A stretch of DNA of 33,126 nucleotides from contig JAUCBJ010006948.1 of the NCBI GenBank assembly GCA_032718475.1, forward strand, positions 1 to 33,126. The letters run 5' to 3'. Shown here piece after piece: positions 10,360 through 20,165 of this stretch. The position numbers and the translations under genes are program-made. The DNA comes from Nemertoderma westbladi (Eukaryota; Xenacoelomorpha; Nemertodermatida; Nemertodermatidae). Numbering within the stretch: position 1 is the first letter of the stretch; every line of letters begins with the position of its first letter. The notes under the pieces are model-generated. The model was not told the DNA's origin, searched no databases, and saw nothing but the letters and a program-made list of their open reading frames with translations.

Positions 10360-10720
10360 AAACGCAGACTGGGAATGTTTAACTATCGATGCGTTCAATA
10401 GGCGAAGTCAGGTGGTTTATAGGAATATAATCATCGCAGTTCTCTTCTTCATTATACAGTTGTAAGCCTCGTTGCGCTCGTCCTGTTTTGTATTTAAATA
10501 TATTTCCTAAACGCAGACTGACGATCTTTATAACTATCGATCCATTCAAATATGCGAAGCCAGTGAAACTTTCTCTGTTTCAAAATACATGCAATGTCAT
10601 TGAAATTTGTAAAAATATTTGGGTGGGGGTGGGGGGAGGGGGTGGGGGGGGGGGGGGGGTGCTTCGTGTCATTGAATTACGACACTTTCTGGGACATGGG
10701 ATACATACGAATAAAACTTA
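10360..10720. repeat. Dispersed repeat copy with G-rich tract
   Basis: This segment contains CCTAAACGCAGACTG twice (about 10358 and 10505), plus GCCTCGTTGCGCTCGTCCTG and GTGGTTTATAGGAATATAAT. The same words occur in reverse complement at 22005-22310. A G-rich tract (10621-10661) follows, as one does near the other copy (22379-22395). Short translations are not conserved, so it is noncoding. Confidence 0.65.
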
Positions 10721-10806
10721 GTTTCATAGGATTCGAAACTTTCTGGAATGTTTAGCTATTTGGAAATATAGGATCGATATAGTGTGTCTGTGACTGCTGG
10801 AAAAAA

Positions 10807-10878
10807 CCAAGGACTTCTAGAACATAGTATATATTCATAGTATACATAGAATATATACTATGTTCTAGAAGTCCTTGG
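10807..10878. ncRNA. Perfect 30-bp hairpin (foldback; possible small-RNA precursor)
   Basis: CCAAGGACTTCTAGAACATA... at 10807-10836 is perfectly reverse-complemented at 10849-10878, with a 12-nt loop (ATAGTATACATA). It has the size of a microRNA or hairpin-siRNA precursor. A perfect stem fits a recent foldback transposon remnant better than an old conserved microRNA. Strand is undetermined. Confidence 0.4.
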
Positions 10879-12280
10879 AGAAACTTTGCAATAATTTACG
10901 TAATATATACAGTATATTATACTTAATATTGTATAAAATAGCATACTAATATTTTATTTACAGTCTATATAAATGTCCTAATTTACTGATTTTTACTAGT
11001 AAGATTTTATTACTCGCTATTAGTTAATGTTCTAAATTTCTTATAATATAAAAAAAATTCTGGAACATACTGTAAGACTTAATGTTCTAGAAAAAATTAA
11101 TATCAAGCCATCAATCTTAATTTACACCAAAATTTGATAATATTTATTTTATTACTTCAACAAATTAAATAAAATATTATCAAATGAACAGTATTGGTGA
11201 AATTTACAACGTTATATATTATTTTAAAGCCTGTTAATTAATATTATTATTGGTTTAATATTTAGTTATTATCAGTTTTTATTATTATATTTTATGCGGA
11301 ATTCAGTGCACGATTAGCAACTTTAGCATCTATTTTATATATACACTGTAGACCCTACAAATATTCGAAATATCGAACTGCAGAAGGTAATAATTAACAC
11401 ACGTCTTTAGAACCGCGGGTCATTGTTTGATCAACTTTGAGAAAACATCAAAGAAATAATAACGCAGCTGTGAGTCTGAGGTGAGGAGAAGAATGTTTAC
11501 TAGATAAAGTTGATTATAATCGTAGCTAAAAATGGTAGTTAACTGTTTATAGTTCGTTTGGTAAAAATTCGTGGAAAATATTTTGTATTCCTTTTCATGT
11601 AACTTTTTACATCAAATCTTCTCGCCCGCAATATGTACCAGTATAGGGATAGAGCCAGATAGTCTCACTTCAGATATAAAGGTACTACTTCGCCCTACAA
11701 TTTTTTTAACCAGTAATTTTTTCGTGTTGTTGAGTGATTTGATTTATATTGGTAAATTTTCTAGAATATGCATCGAAATTATTTTTTCTGGTAGCTAGTC
11801 TTTTTTTACTTAGCTAGTATTTTTGAAAATAAAAATATTTTTCACTTTTTAGTGTTCTAGAGTATTAATATCAGTTATGGCCGTAGCTACAGTAGTGTTG
11901 GAACAATGGCTGGATCTTATTTAGGGACACTGCTAAATTTAGATTCAGAAAACTGTACCGATACCGCCAAAAATTGATTAAATTTATTAAAAATAAATAT
12001 AAGCAATAACATCAATATTTTTGGTAGCCTAATAATAACTATTTACATCATTGTGTGCAAAGTACCGGTTTGCACACAATGAGGAACGCTGTTGAGATAA
12101 ACGATGAGAATGAGAATGAGAGAAGAACGCTGTTAAATTGACATAATGTAATGTAATAAATATATATTATTATGTAACCGTTTAATTCTAAAATATAAAT
12201 GTTTTCACAATTTTCTTTTTAATTTCGCAATACTACTGTAGCTCGTAAAAAACACTATCTACCATGAAGAAACAGATATA
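10879..12280. other. AT-rich gene-free interval
   Basis: Very AT-rich. It contains an imperfect hairpin at 11132-11185 (ATTTGATAATATTTATTTTA against TAAATAAAATATTATCAAAT, 18 of 20 paired). No ORF here looks coding. Confidence 0.5.
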
Positions 12281-12521
12281 GGGGGGGGGGGGGGGGAACT
12301 GGACGCAATAAAAATCCATGGGAAATTCGACGCAAATACAGTATCAGCTGATTACTCTCATAAATAAAACTGTAACCTGTTCTCTTGTGTTTAGTTTATT
12401 GTTTTGGTTAAAATAACATGCCACTGTAACCTGCTCCTTTCCCTAAATTGAGAATTTAACATTGAGGCGGGATATGAATTCGCCAAGGCGGGTTTTGCGT
12501 CCAGTCCCCCACACCCCCCCT
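12281..12521. mobile_element. Small TIR element with G-tract and C-tract ends
   Basis: The left end is G16 + AACTGGACGCAA (12281-12308). The right end is TTTTGCGTCCAGTCCCCCACACCCCCCC (ending 12520), its inverse. The interior has CTGTAACCTG and GTTTATTGTTTTGGTT, the core found at three other places in the window. Much of this sequence recurs inverted at about 17745-17870 (AATCAGCTGTTATTTGCGTC). It looks like a ~240-bp MITE whose ends are homopolymer tracts. Confidence 0.65.
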
Positions 12522-12748
12522 GTCGCTATACTAATGTTCTAGAACATTCACCAATATAAAAAAAAGTACTAAAAACCACTAAAAAATTACTGGTAAAAAT
12601 GGCAGGTGGTGTCGACAAGGCGAAGTAGAACCACTAAATACTGTAGTTTTCATATAAATCTAAGTAAAGAGTTAATTATTATTAAATGCCAAAAGAATGA
12701 CTGACAACTCTTAGCAGTACAGGAGTATTGTTCTTAGCGACAAACTTA

Positions 12749-13168
12749 CTAAATTATCAAAATGGTCATTGGAAACTTTTTATACAGATAGATCAACAAT
12801 ACAAATCTTAATAAAACAACACGAAATGTTACCAAACTATCTAAAACCTCGAGGAAGAATCCGATGGAGATTGCAATAATATAATACAAAATATTGAGGA
12901 CTACAACGTAGAAGAAACCACCCACCAGCATTCTTACCGAAGTTGCCAAAAACTTAACGAGAAAAAGGAGATCCATTCCCAAGGAAGCGATACGAAATGT
13001 TCCTTTTGGCATGATGAATCGCGGAACTCTGGTCTCAGCATCGTCGCGGAAGAAACCCCGGTGTTCGAGTCGAGAGATCCACGTCATGTAATCGCTCCGG
13101 CTCGGCTCCGGAGGAACTTCGAACACGCGGACGATCTCAGCAAGTTTGTTGAAGATGCAGAACGCCAA
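12749..13168 (-). CDS. Possible membrane-protein exon, unrecognised
   Basis: This open frame has no ATG. It opens after TAG at 13169, so it would be an internal or 3' exon. The first ~55 residues (KLAEIVRVFEVPPEPSRSDY, then TWISRLEHRGFF and RVPRFIMPKGTF) come from a GC-rich block (about 13015-13220) in otherwise AT-rich DNA. Third codon positions there are about 70% G or C by my count, higher than on the opposite strand, which favours the minus strand. Two or three hydrophobic segments follow (MDLLFLVKFLATS; GGFFYVVVLNILYYIIAISI; FRVVLLRFVLLIYLY), then TAA. The hydrophobic half is AT-rich and could be chance. I do not recognise the family; a decayed gene fragment is possible. Confidence 0.4.
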   Translation of the reverse strand: MAFCIFNKLAEIVRVFEVPPEPSRSDYMTWISRLEHRGFFRDDAETRVPRFIMPKGTFRIASLGMDLLFLVKFLATSVRMLVGGFFYVVVLNILYYIIAISIGFFLEVLDSLVTFRVVLLRFVLLIYLYKKFPMTILII

Positions 13169-13273
13169 CTACTGCATTACGGAAAGGCTGGAGACCCGGC
13201 CGCAGCAGGGGGGGAAGGAAGGTTAGGCAAAGGAAGAGACTCTAAAAACAATGTGAACACTACAAATTACTAA

Positions 13274-14038
13274 TAATACGTTAAGTTCGATTTGCTTGCG
13301 AAGTGCTAATTGTCTTTGTTGATTCCATGTGCAAGATATATAAATACACCCTTAAACATGTAAGGGCAGCTAAAAAATATTTATTTCTAAATACGATGAG
13401 AGAGGCAGTGGTGTGGAGTAGTCACTGAGCTCACTAATATATCCACCTTCTTTGGTTACGACCACATTATGTTGAAGCATGGAAACTACAGTATTAAATG
13501 AAAAAAACATATTTTATGGTTAAATCGACTCAATCGAGCAATTTTTTTGACAATTTTGTAAACAGTGGTAAATAAAGTTGCAATTTTTGAAAGAAAACCA
13601 TTAACCATTGTGCACATTCTATGAAGACGGATAAATAATTTATCACTTTGTCCAAAATGTCCCAACTTATTAAATAACTTTTCCCGTAAAAATTTTCACC
13701 GCCTGTCAGCTTATCTTAAAAGTGACTTGATCAGGTACAGTAATGGAGGACTGTGGGATTACGTTAAGAAATACGGAAGAACAATTTCTGTGGTCTAATT
13801 TTATATGCTGATTCTCGTTTATATTTATATTCTGATTCCAAATATCGTAGGACTTTTATATTTACATAGACAAACTTCTAAAAATTATCAGCAGTGAGTA
13901 GTTAAATGGTTAGATTGTATTTAGTATTTTTCATTGGTTTCTATAAAGATTCGACGATCAGTTATTCTCTATACTGTGAGCGGATTCAATTCCGCCTCAT
14001 TACCCCCCATAAAGTGGGAAGTGGCGCCTTTTCAGCAA
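13274..14038. other. Gene-free interval
   Basis: AT-rich with no recognised feature, except a small palindrome GCGGATTCAATTCCGC near 13979. Confidence 0.5.
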
Positions 14039-14089
14039 TATTGGGGGATACGAGGTTAATCACAAATTAATCTCGTATCACCCCCAATA
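14039..14089. repeat. Hairpin TATTGGGGGATACGAG
   Basis: TATTGGGGGATACGAGGTTAAT is followed after a short spacer by ATTAATCTCGTATCACCCCCAATA, giving a stem of about 20 bp with small imperfections. It could be a structured 5' leader or a foldback remnant. Confidence 0.55.
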
Positions 14090-15181
14090 ACGGGGACAAC
14101 ACACAGCCCCAAAGAGCCACACAAAAGAGGTTAGAGGTCAAGCTACCTCGAGAGGGAAAGTAACAGCAGCAGGGGGAAATACTCCCACAGAGGTAGGAGC
14201 CGAGAATTAGGTTGTTAGCCACTGAGGGGCGAGGAAGAGCATCCGCTAGGTAGTAAGGCCACAGTAGCGTAGGGGTGAATATATATTACCAGTTAACTAC
14301 ATTACCGGTCAGTTTACTCAGTCATCAAGTGCAGATTGGTGACATTTCGTACCGTCACCAACATCACCATCATTACCGGTAAAACATTCTCATATTCATA
14401 TATTCCTCTTACTGCTGTGTATCCATTCAACTGTGCTATCATATTTTATACCATACCGCCTATATCAATATCAGAACAACAACAAACTATTATATTTTCT
14501 CAATTACACGGTGACGCGTAACGCAATAAACCGGTCGGGATCCCCTGATCCCGTCACATATACAGTAGTTACAACTGTTTTCTGCATCGGGTACGGGTAG
14601 CCTATCGTCTACAAGATTTTCAAAAAATATTGGTAGTCTCAAAGGTTGGAAAACAAAAATGTTCCGTCTTTTAATAATACTAATAACAACTAAACTCACA
14701 AGTCTTACCAATTCGAAGGTAGAGTTTAATTCTAGAAGTATGTTAGCATACCCAAGATAAAACGGAAAGCCCCTCTATCATGTTTTACAGTTCACTTATC
14801 AGATATTACACTCAACTTGTGAATGATAAACAGTATTATTTATACAATGGTATCACTTCTAAGTATGCTATATCTACTACTGTATAAATTGGCCTTATTA
14901 CAAGACTTTGAACCTTACAGATATTAAAACGCTAATTATAATTAAATCAAGCCAATTAGTTAATACTATTTAAACCAACACCGACTTTCAACCTTCTATT
15001 TAATTAAAGTGAATGGAAAAGGCTCATCACTTTCATATACTTACCACTTACACTGTATATTTAAGGAACTATAAAGTACTATATTAAATATTGAATATAA
15101 TATACAATATTATACTGTACACAATGAACAATATGTTGTAATAGGTAGGCCTGTTACTGTAGTTCCTATACCGTAACTACA
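14090..15181. other. Region upstream of the receptor-like gene
   Basis: 14100-14330 is moderately GC-rich and holds a segment (about 14174-14236) resembling 15953-16008 of the downstream gene: GGG, 35-36 nt, then AGGTTGTTAGCCA and GCGAGG. Two ACCGGT sites (near 14303 and 14375) and a CGGGATC...GATCCCG hairpin (near 14538) follow. From 14700 the sequence is AT-rich. No TATA box or upstream exon could be assigned with confidence. Confidence 0.35.
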
Positions 15182-16303
15182 ATGTCGAAAGAACCTCCCG
15201 CCTTGATAATAATTATCATTGCGATTACATTTTTTACGTGCTAATCCACAACCGGCGTGATAATAAAATGTGAGAGGGATATAGTAAAGTCCGTGAGTAT
15301 ACTAGAAAATCAATGCATTTTAAAAGAAGAGCCCAACAAAATACTCCAGTGTAATTTTAAGCTGTTGTGCCAAGAAGCAATATTAGGGTCTTGTTTATCA
15401 ATCGCGTCTGAATTAAAGTTACTGGTCGAAAAAAAGGTGATCGCCACATACGATGTGTATACTACGCAACAATGTCCGGATGAGATCGTAAAAGACTACA
15501 AGTTCACGATCATTCAAAAAGCCTCATCAAATGAAAATAATAACTTTAATTTAAAAATAAACAATAGCACAGTACTAGACCCGATGAGTGGCTACCCAAA
15601 CAATTATACTTGCCAGTTCGTGAAATACAGTCCCATTATACAGTCGGAAGGGAGATTACCTGTATGTAACATCATGCAAGCAGTTGCACAGACAACTTCC
15701 TCTGCAGAGTCAACAGTATCGATGGGAAAGGTGAACACTACAGCATTTATAGGGCTTCTACCAGTTGAATCTTCGGGTGATATAACGAAAATAGCCATGA
15801 TGATAGGTGGTGGGCTGATCGCATTGCTAATTGTTGTACTGATTATATTAGTTTCAGTTTTAATAATCAGAAAGAAATCGGAAAGACTGGAGAACGAAGA
15901 AAAAGAAGCAGAACCGCAGGCAGAGGATAATGCGGTTAGCTATTATGACGGAGGGAATTACGTAACAATACCGAATGTATGTGATAATAGGTTGTTAGCC
16001 AATGAGGACGCGAGGGCCACCTATTACACTAGCAGACAGCCGGATATAGTACCGAGAGATGATGAGGACAGTGTAGGGACTTACGTACATATGCACGGAG
16101 CGATAGACCAGGGGGACTTGGAAGAGTCTTACTCTTACATTCCGATGCATCCAATTAAAGTTGAGCGGGGAGAGAGACCGGTGCCGAGTCCACGCGCTCA
16201 GCATCGAGAGGTACCTGGGATAATCCCAACTCCCCAACCAAGGTCCGGAGCTCCGGCCCTCCTTACTGTGCCTACACCGATGCCTCGCAGTCATCACGTC
16301 TGA
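15182..16303 (+). CDS. Type I membrane protein with signalling tail; in-frame TAA after signal peptide
   Basis: Reading from ATG 15182 gives a textbook signal peptide (MSKEPPALIIIIIAITFFTC), then TAA as codon 21 (15242-15244), then 352 further codons in the same frame. Residue numbers here count from that ATG. The ectodomain (~22-200) has eight cysteines (30, 45, 57, 63, 71, 98, 144, 162) and N-glycosylation sites at 127/128, 141 and 185. A YTC motif at 142-144 recalls strand F of Ig-like domains, but I cannot assign the fold. One membrane helix (~201-229) is followed by RKKSER. The tail carries YVTI (Tyr260), two YxxM motifs (YVHM Tyr301, YIPM Tyr319; the PI3K p85 SH2 consensus) and three PxPxPR motifs (333-338, 349-354, 364-369; CIN85/CD2AP SH3 type). 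There is no kinase domain. No match to a named family is claimed. The open 352 codons and nearby poly(A) signal argue that the gene is or was recently active. Confidence 0.75.
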
Positions 16304-16507
16304 CAATCCTGCAACCTCACGACAACAAGCTATCGATAAGACTTTGTTCATTGTATGAGATATTATTGGTTATCGAGCGGGGGTCGCCAAATCAACATTT
16401 TTTTACAATTAGTTGCCAAAATGTTATATATAAACTATAAAGTATGGTGAGGTACTGTAATTTGACTCATTTAATTCCAATGTAATTAATGATGTTTAAT
16501 GTAATCA

Positions 16508-16513
16508 AATAAA
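16508..16513 (+). terminator. Poly(A) signal AATAAA of the receptor-like gene
   Basis: Canonical AATAAA about 205 nt after the TGA stop, followed by AT-rich sequence. It fits a short 3' UTR in the terminal (possibly only) exon. Confidence 0.55.
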
Positions 16514-16519
16514 TATTAA

Positions 16520-17440
16520 TATATAAATAAGGACGAAGGATGCCAATTGTGATGGTTGAGATTATAGTGGACCATAACCCTAAGTATGGACGAACAGGGC
16601 CAACAAGTTAGGATATAATAATTTGTCGCTTCGTAAAATTGTCAGCTTTCGTATAAGACGTATAAGTATTCGCTTGGGCTGAGTTGGAACGAGGGAGGTT
16701 GTATTGCCAAAGAACTTCATAAAATTATAAGGTGTCGCAGTTCAAAACATTAGACCATCACTTTGGCAAGCAAAATCGCCAGAAGCTACCCCTGTAGCTG
16801 TAGCAGCCACCCGCCAGGGAGCGCTAAATGTATCTAAACATTCTAGTAATAAGATTATTGAGACAAAATAAGACATTAAAAGTGGTCCTCACTTTTACAC
16901 AAAAACATCGATTCTACTACTTGCGAGTTCTTTAAAACTATAATCTTCCGGTTATTAAAAGTAATTTAGTACAATTCAAATTATTTCAAATTAGTATAAC
17001 TCAAATTATAGAGTGGCGTCCCAAACGCTAATTAAATATTAAAATGTTGTCCCGTTTACTTAGGGTTTATCTTAATGCAATTGCAATGTCTATTCACTAG
17101 TAGGCAGGTTGTTCCGTATCATACAGCCATATGATGATAAAACACCTCGAGTAACTTGGTAAAATTGGAATTTTGAATTTCGCGCCTTTTTTCCTTTTTT
17201 CGCGCCTTCTTTTTTCGCGCTAATAGTAAAAACCATACGTCAAGAGATACAAATTTCAATAAAACCGTGAGCGTTTTCTTATGCGATAACAAAAAACCGC
17301 AAGTCAAAAGTCACATATTTCAATAAAACCGTATATGTGCGTTTTCTTATTATCCATGCAATGACAAAACCCCGTAAGTCTTGTTGACTTCGGTTTTTGT
17401 ACCGTCTTTTTTATTGCACTTACAATCTTTTACCTTTGTA
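16520..17440. other. Gene-free interval
   Basis: Contains TTTCAATAAAACCGT twice (about 17255 and 17310) within a diverged tandem duplication of about 60 bp. No gene seen. Confidence 0.5.
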
Positions 17441-17617
17441 ACACTATCTAGGGATGACTAAAATTTCATCCGGAGCCGGAGGTTACTCCGGGTAACGATA
17501 TGGGCTCCGGCCGGAGACGGAACCGGAGATTTAGGGATTGATAATTCCAATGTATTATTATGTAGACATAGAAAGATTAGAAAGATATGAGACCGGGGTG
17601 TTGCCGGTGGATGAGAA

Positions 17618-17947
17618 GGGGGGGGGGGGGGGGGGGGGGGGGTGATTTGACGGAGATTCTTTCTCTGAGAATTACTATATCGCCTCATTGTTAAATTATT
17701 AATTAAGGGAAAATCCATGTTTACAGTGGCATGTTTGTTTTTCTAACCAAAACAATAAACTAAATTCAATAGAAACAGGTTACAGTTTTATGTTTCGGGG
17801 TAATCAGCTGTTATTTGCGTCAATTTTCCGCTGGAGAAGGATGAATTTTGATTGCATCAAAAACCCCCCTATTTGGTGTTCATTGGGCTAAAATATACTC
17901 GAATGTTTTAGACTTCTCAGTTGATCCCCCCCCCCCCCCCCCCCCCC
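17618..17947. mobile_element. G25...C22 bounded element nested in hAT-like element
   Basis: A run of 25 G (17618-17642) and a run of 22 C (17926-17947) face each other 283 bp apart. Between them are AACCAAAACAATAAAC, CAGGTTACAG, and GTAATCAGCTG...TTTGCGTC, which is an inverted relative of 12300-12410. This matches the architecture of the element at 12281-12521. Confidence 0.55.
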
Positions 17948-19060
17948 ATTATGTCTAAATGACATTAGGTCCTGCATCATAAGTACTGCATCGTTAGGTC
18001 ACTAAGTCGCCGCACTTATCGAAATATTTCGTGGTTCTAATGGAGAAACATAATGGCTTCTGTACAATGATTCAGCACCCAATGACTATCTGTGACGAAG
18101 CCAAAAAGTTTATTAGGGGGGTGGGGGATAAAAGAGAGCAATTCTTGAATTATTTTATAAATAGCATGATGTAAATAAAATAGTTCTAGAATTATAAGTA
18201 CTTAAACTGATTATATTATTAGAGAAATGCAACAAACTAATTGAATACTTTCATTGTTGAAGGGGGGTGGATGTTGTCAGGTAACTTACGAAAAAACAAG
18301 CTGTAACCAATTAGTATCCCCCCAAACTTGATTATGTTAACTACAATGATACTTAATTATATATACAGAAAAACTTATTTTTTAATACAAAAAAAATTAC
18401 AACTTTTTTTCACTATTCTCGAGGCATTTTATTTACCGAGCGGCAGCGGGGTTAATAGGGGTCGAGAGAATATTGAAAAAAAAAGTTCCACGTTTTTTTC
18501 CCATGTAATACGTAATTTTATTTTTAAATTGGTACTTTTTTTGTTGCTAAATTCTGTAATTAAAATAAAATCTAGTGTTACATAGCGATATAGTGTTACA
18601 AAATAAATTGAACTGTAGTATTTTACTAATAATGCGACCATAGTTACTGCGATTCTAATTACTGTACTCTTCAACTCTCGATGCTGCCTTACTCAATGTT
18701 ACAATAATTTAATGTTCTCGAATATTTATTACGTAACTATAGAGAGCCGCTTAACAAGATAAACCAATATTGGATATTGAGTTCCGTTTTGGAGTTCGTC
18801 TTTCACACACTAAAGTTGCAATAACTTTTGAGTGTATGCATGGATTTTGCTCAAATGACTTGCAAAAAATGCAAACCTTTACTACTTCGATGCTCTTTCA
18901 ACACATGTAATAAAATTTAAGAAATTCTACCAAAAATAGTTATTTTACTTTTTCGCCGGGAAAAAAAGAACAACCAATGCAATCCTATTGATTAATTTCT
19001 CCCGATTTTGAGAATATTCGAGCGACAAAGAAACAATTTAAGAATAAAACCTATTTTTCG

Positions 19061-19120
19061 ATAATGCTCTCCATAGCGAAAAATATCAACCGACTATGGA
19101 TTCGCTATGGAGAGCGTTAT
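19061..19120. repeat. 20-bp stem hairpin ATAATGCTCTCCATAGCGAA
   Basis: 19061-19080 is reverse-complemented at 19101-19120 with one mismatch and a 20-nt loop. It lies inside the hAT-like element. Confidence 0.7.
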
Positions 19121-19312
19121 CATATTGTCCTATTACATTATATATTTAATTCACCGTCACTAACCCCACAACAATTCCCTTATTATTATTATTGTAATTC
19201 GAACACTATATAAAGCTCCGGATTGGCTCCGGATTAATTTGCCCGGAGCCAAAGCCAGAAAATTGACCCAGAGCTTCGGATTTCCGGAGCTCCGTACCAT
19301 CCCTACACTATA

Positions 19313-19861
19313 CATATGTTGTGACTTACGGCCTTTGACATTGAATATCTCGAGAACTAGAGCAGATACGGTGTTCTCGATTATACCATTAGATAGAGCG
19401 CATTATTTAGACCCAGAAAAAAAAACAGAAAAAGCATTTTTGGAAAAATGGAATCTTTTGACATTGCTCGGTAGAATTGTGAAATAGTTATAGTGCGTTC
19501 GAATGACATCATCATGGACATACATCATAATCGTATGGCGTAGGGACGGGACATACCGCATGTCGCACTGCGATATAAAGTTGGAAGATGTGACGCCCTG
19601 GCGATTTGGTAGTGCGAAATTAATTCACAAATTAATAAAAAATATTTGTGGGGGGGGGGGGGGGGGGGAGTTGACCAATTCAGAAAAAAATAGATTTTTC
19701 ATTTTCAATCCCTCCCTGGTGCAGATTTTTATGATGAATTTAAAACTTCAAACCGTTTGTTAATAGCTAAATGTAGTTCAAAAGTTATAAGTGATAATGT
19801 TAACCTTACTCTGTATAAATTTAAATTTATGTGAAAACTGACTGTCTAGGATTGTGTTTGT
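19313..19861. other. Gene-free interval with G19 tract
   Basis: Contains a 19-bp G tract at 19650-19668. No credible gene seen. Confidence 0.5.
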
Positions 19862-20165
19862 GACGGATTGTCTGTCACAATATAACAAAACCATTCTTTC
19901 TAGCTAAAGTTTTCCTGGTCGTTGATTTCATTTCAAACGTCAGTTTTACTTTTAACGAAAACTATTATGTCTCTATTTCTATATGTCAGTCGTCTGTCTG
20001 CCTGACGATCTGTCTGTCAAAATATAAAGACATCATACCACCTAGCTCAAACATTTTTGTTTTGGTTTTTTTTGGTCGCTCATTTCATTTCCTAAGTCAG
20101 TTTTCATTTTTAGCGAAGTCTATTATGTCTGCTTGTCGGTCTGTCTGTATGTCCGTCTGTCTATT
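19862..20165. repeat. Diverged ~142-bp tandem duplication rich in GTCTGTC
   Basis: GTCTGTCACAATATAA (19870) recurs as GTCTGTCAAAATATAA (20012). TTTCATTTCAAACGTCAGTTTT and TTTCATTTCCTAAGTCAGTTTT, and ACTATTATGTCT and TCTATTATGTCT, repeat in the same order. Noncoding. Confidence 0.6.

Larger units (their letters stand above)
17449..19304. mobile_element. hAT-like nonautonomous element with 8-bp TSD
   Basis: The left end TAGGGATGAC (17449) and right end ACCATCCCT (to 19304) are inverted. They are flanked by ACACTATC (17441-17448) and ACACTATA (19305-19312), an 8-bp target duplication with one mismatch, as expected for hAT. Subterminal CCGGAGCC / GGCTCCGG words repeat at both ends (17470-17532 and 19216-19290). 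The ~1.86-kb body has no transposase ORF. It contains a G25...C22 bounded insertion and a 20-bp-stem hairpin (19061-19120). Confidence 0.65.

Noticed and set aside
13061-13273. Plus-strand frame through the GC-rich island (open from about 12897)
   Set aside because: The peptide is plausible (RRNFEHADDLSKFVEDAERQ), but third-position G/C is lower than on the minus strand and there is no start codon. Kept only as an alternative.
14022-14028. TGGCGCC as a tRNA-Lys primer-binding site of an LTR retrotransposon
   Set aside because: Only seven bases match, the following bases diverge, and no LTR pair or pol domain surrounds it.
15241-15285. A mini-intron removing the TAA at 15242
   Set aside because: ACGTGCTAA is a poor donor, and no AG with a pyrimidine tract follows within a workable in-frame distance.
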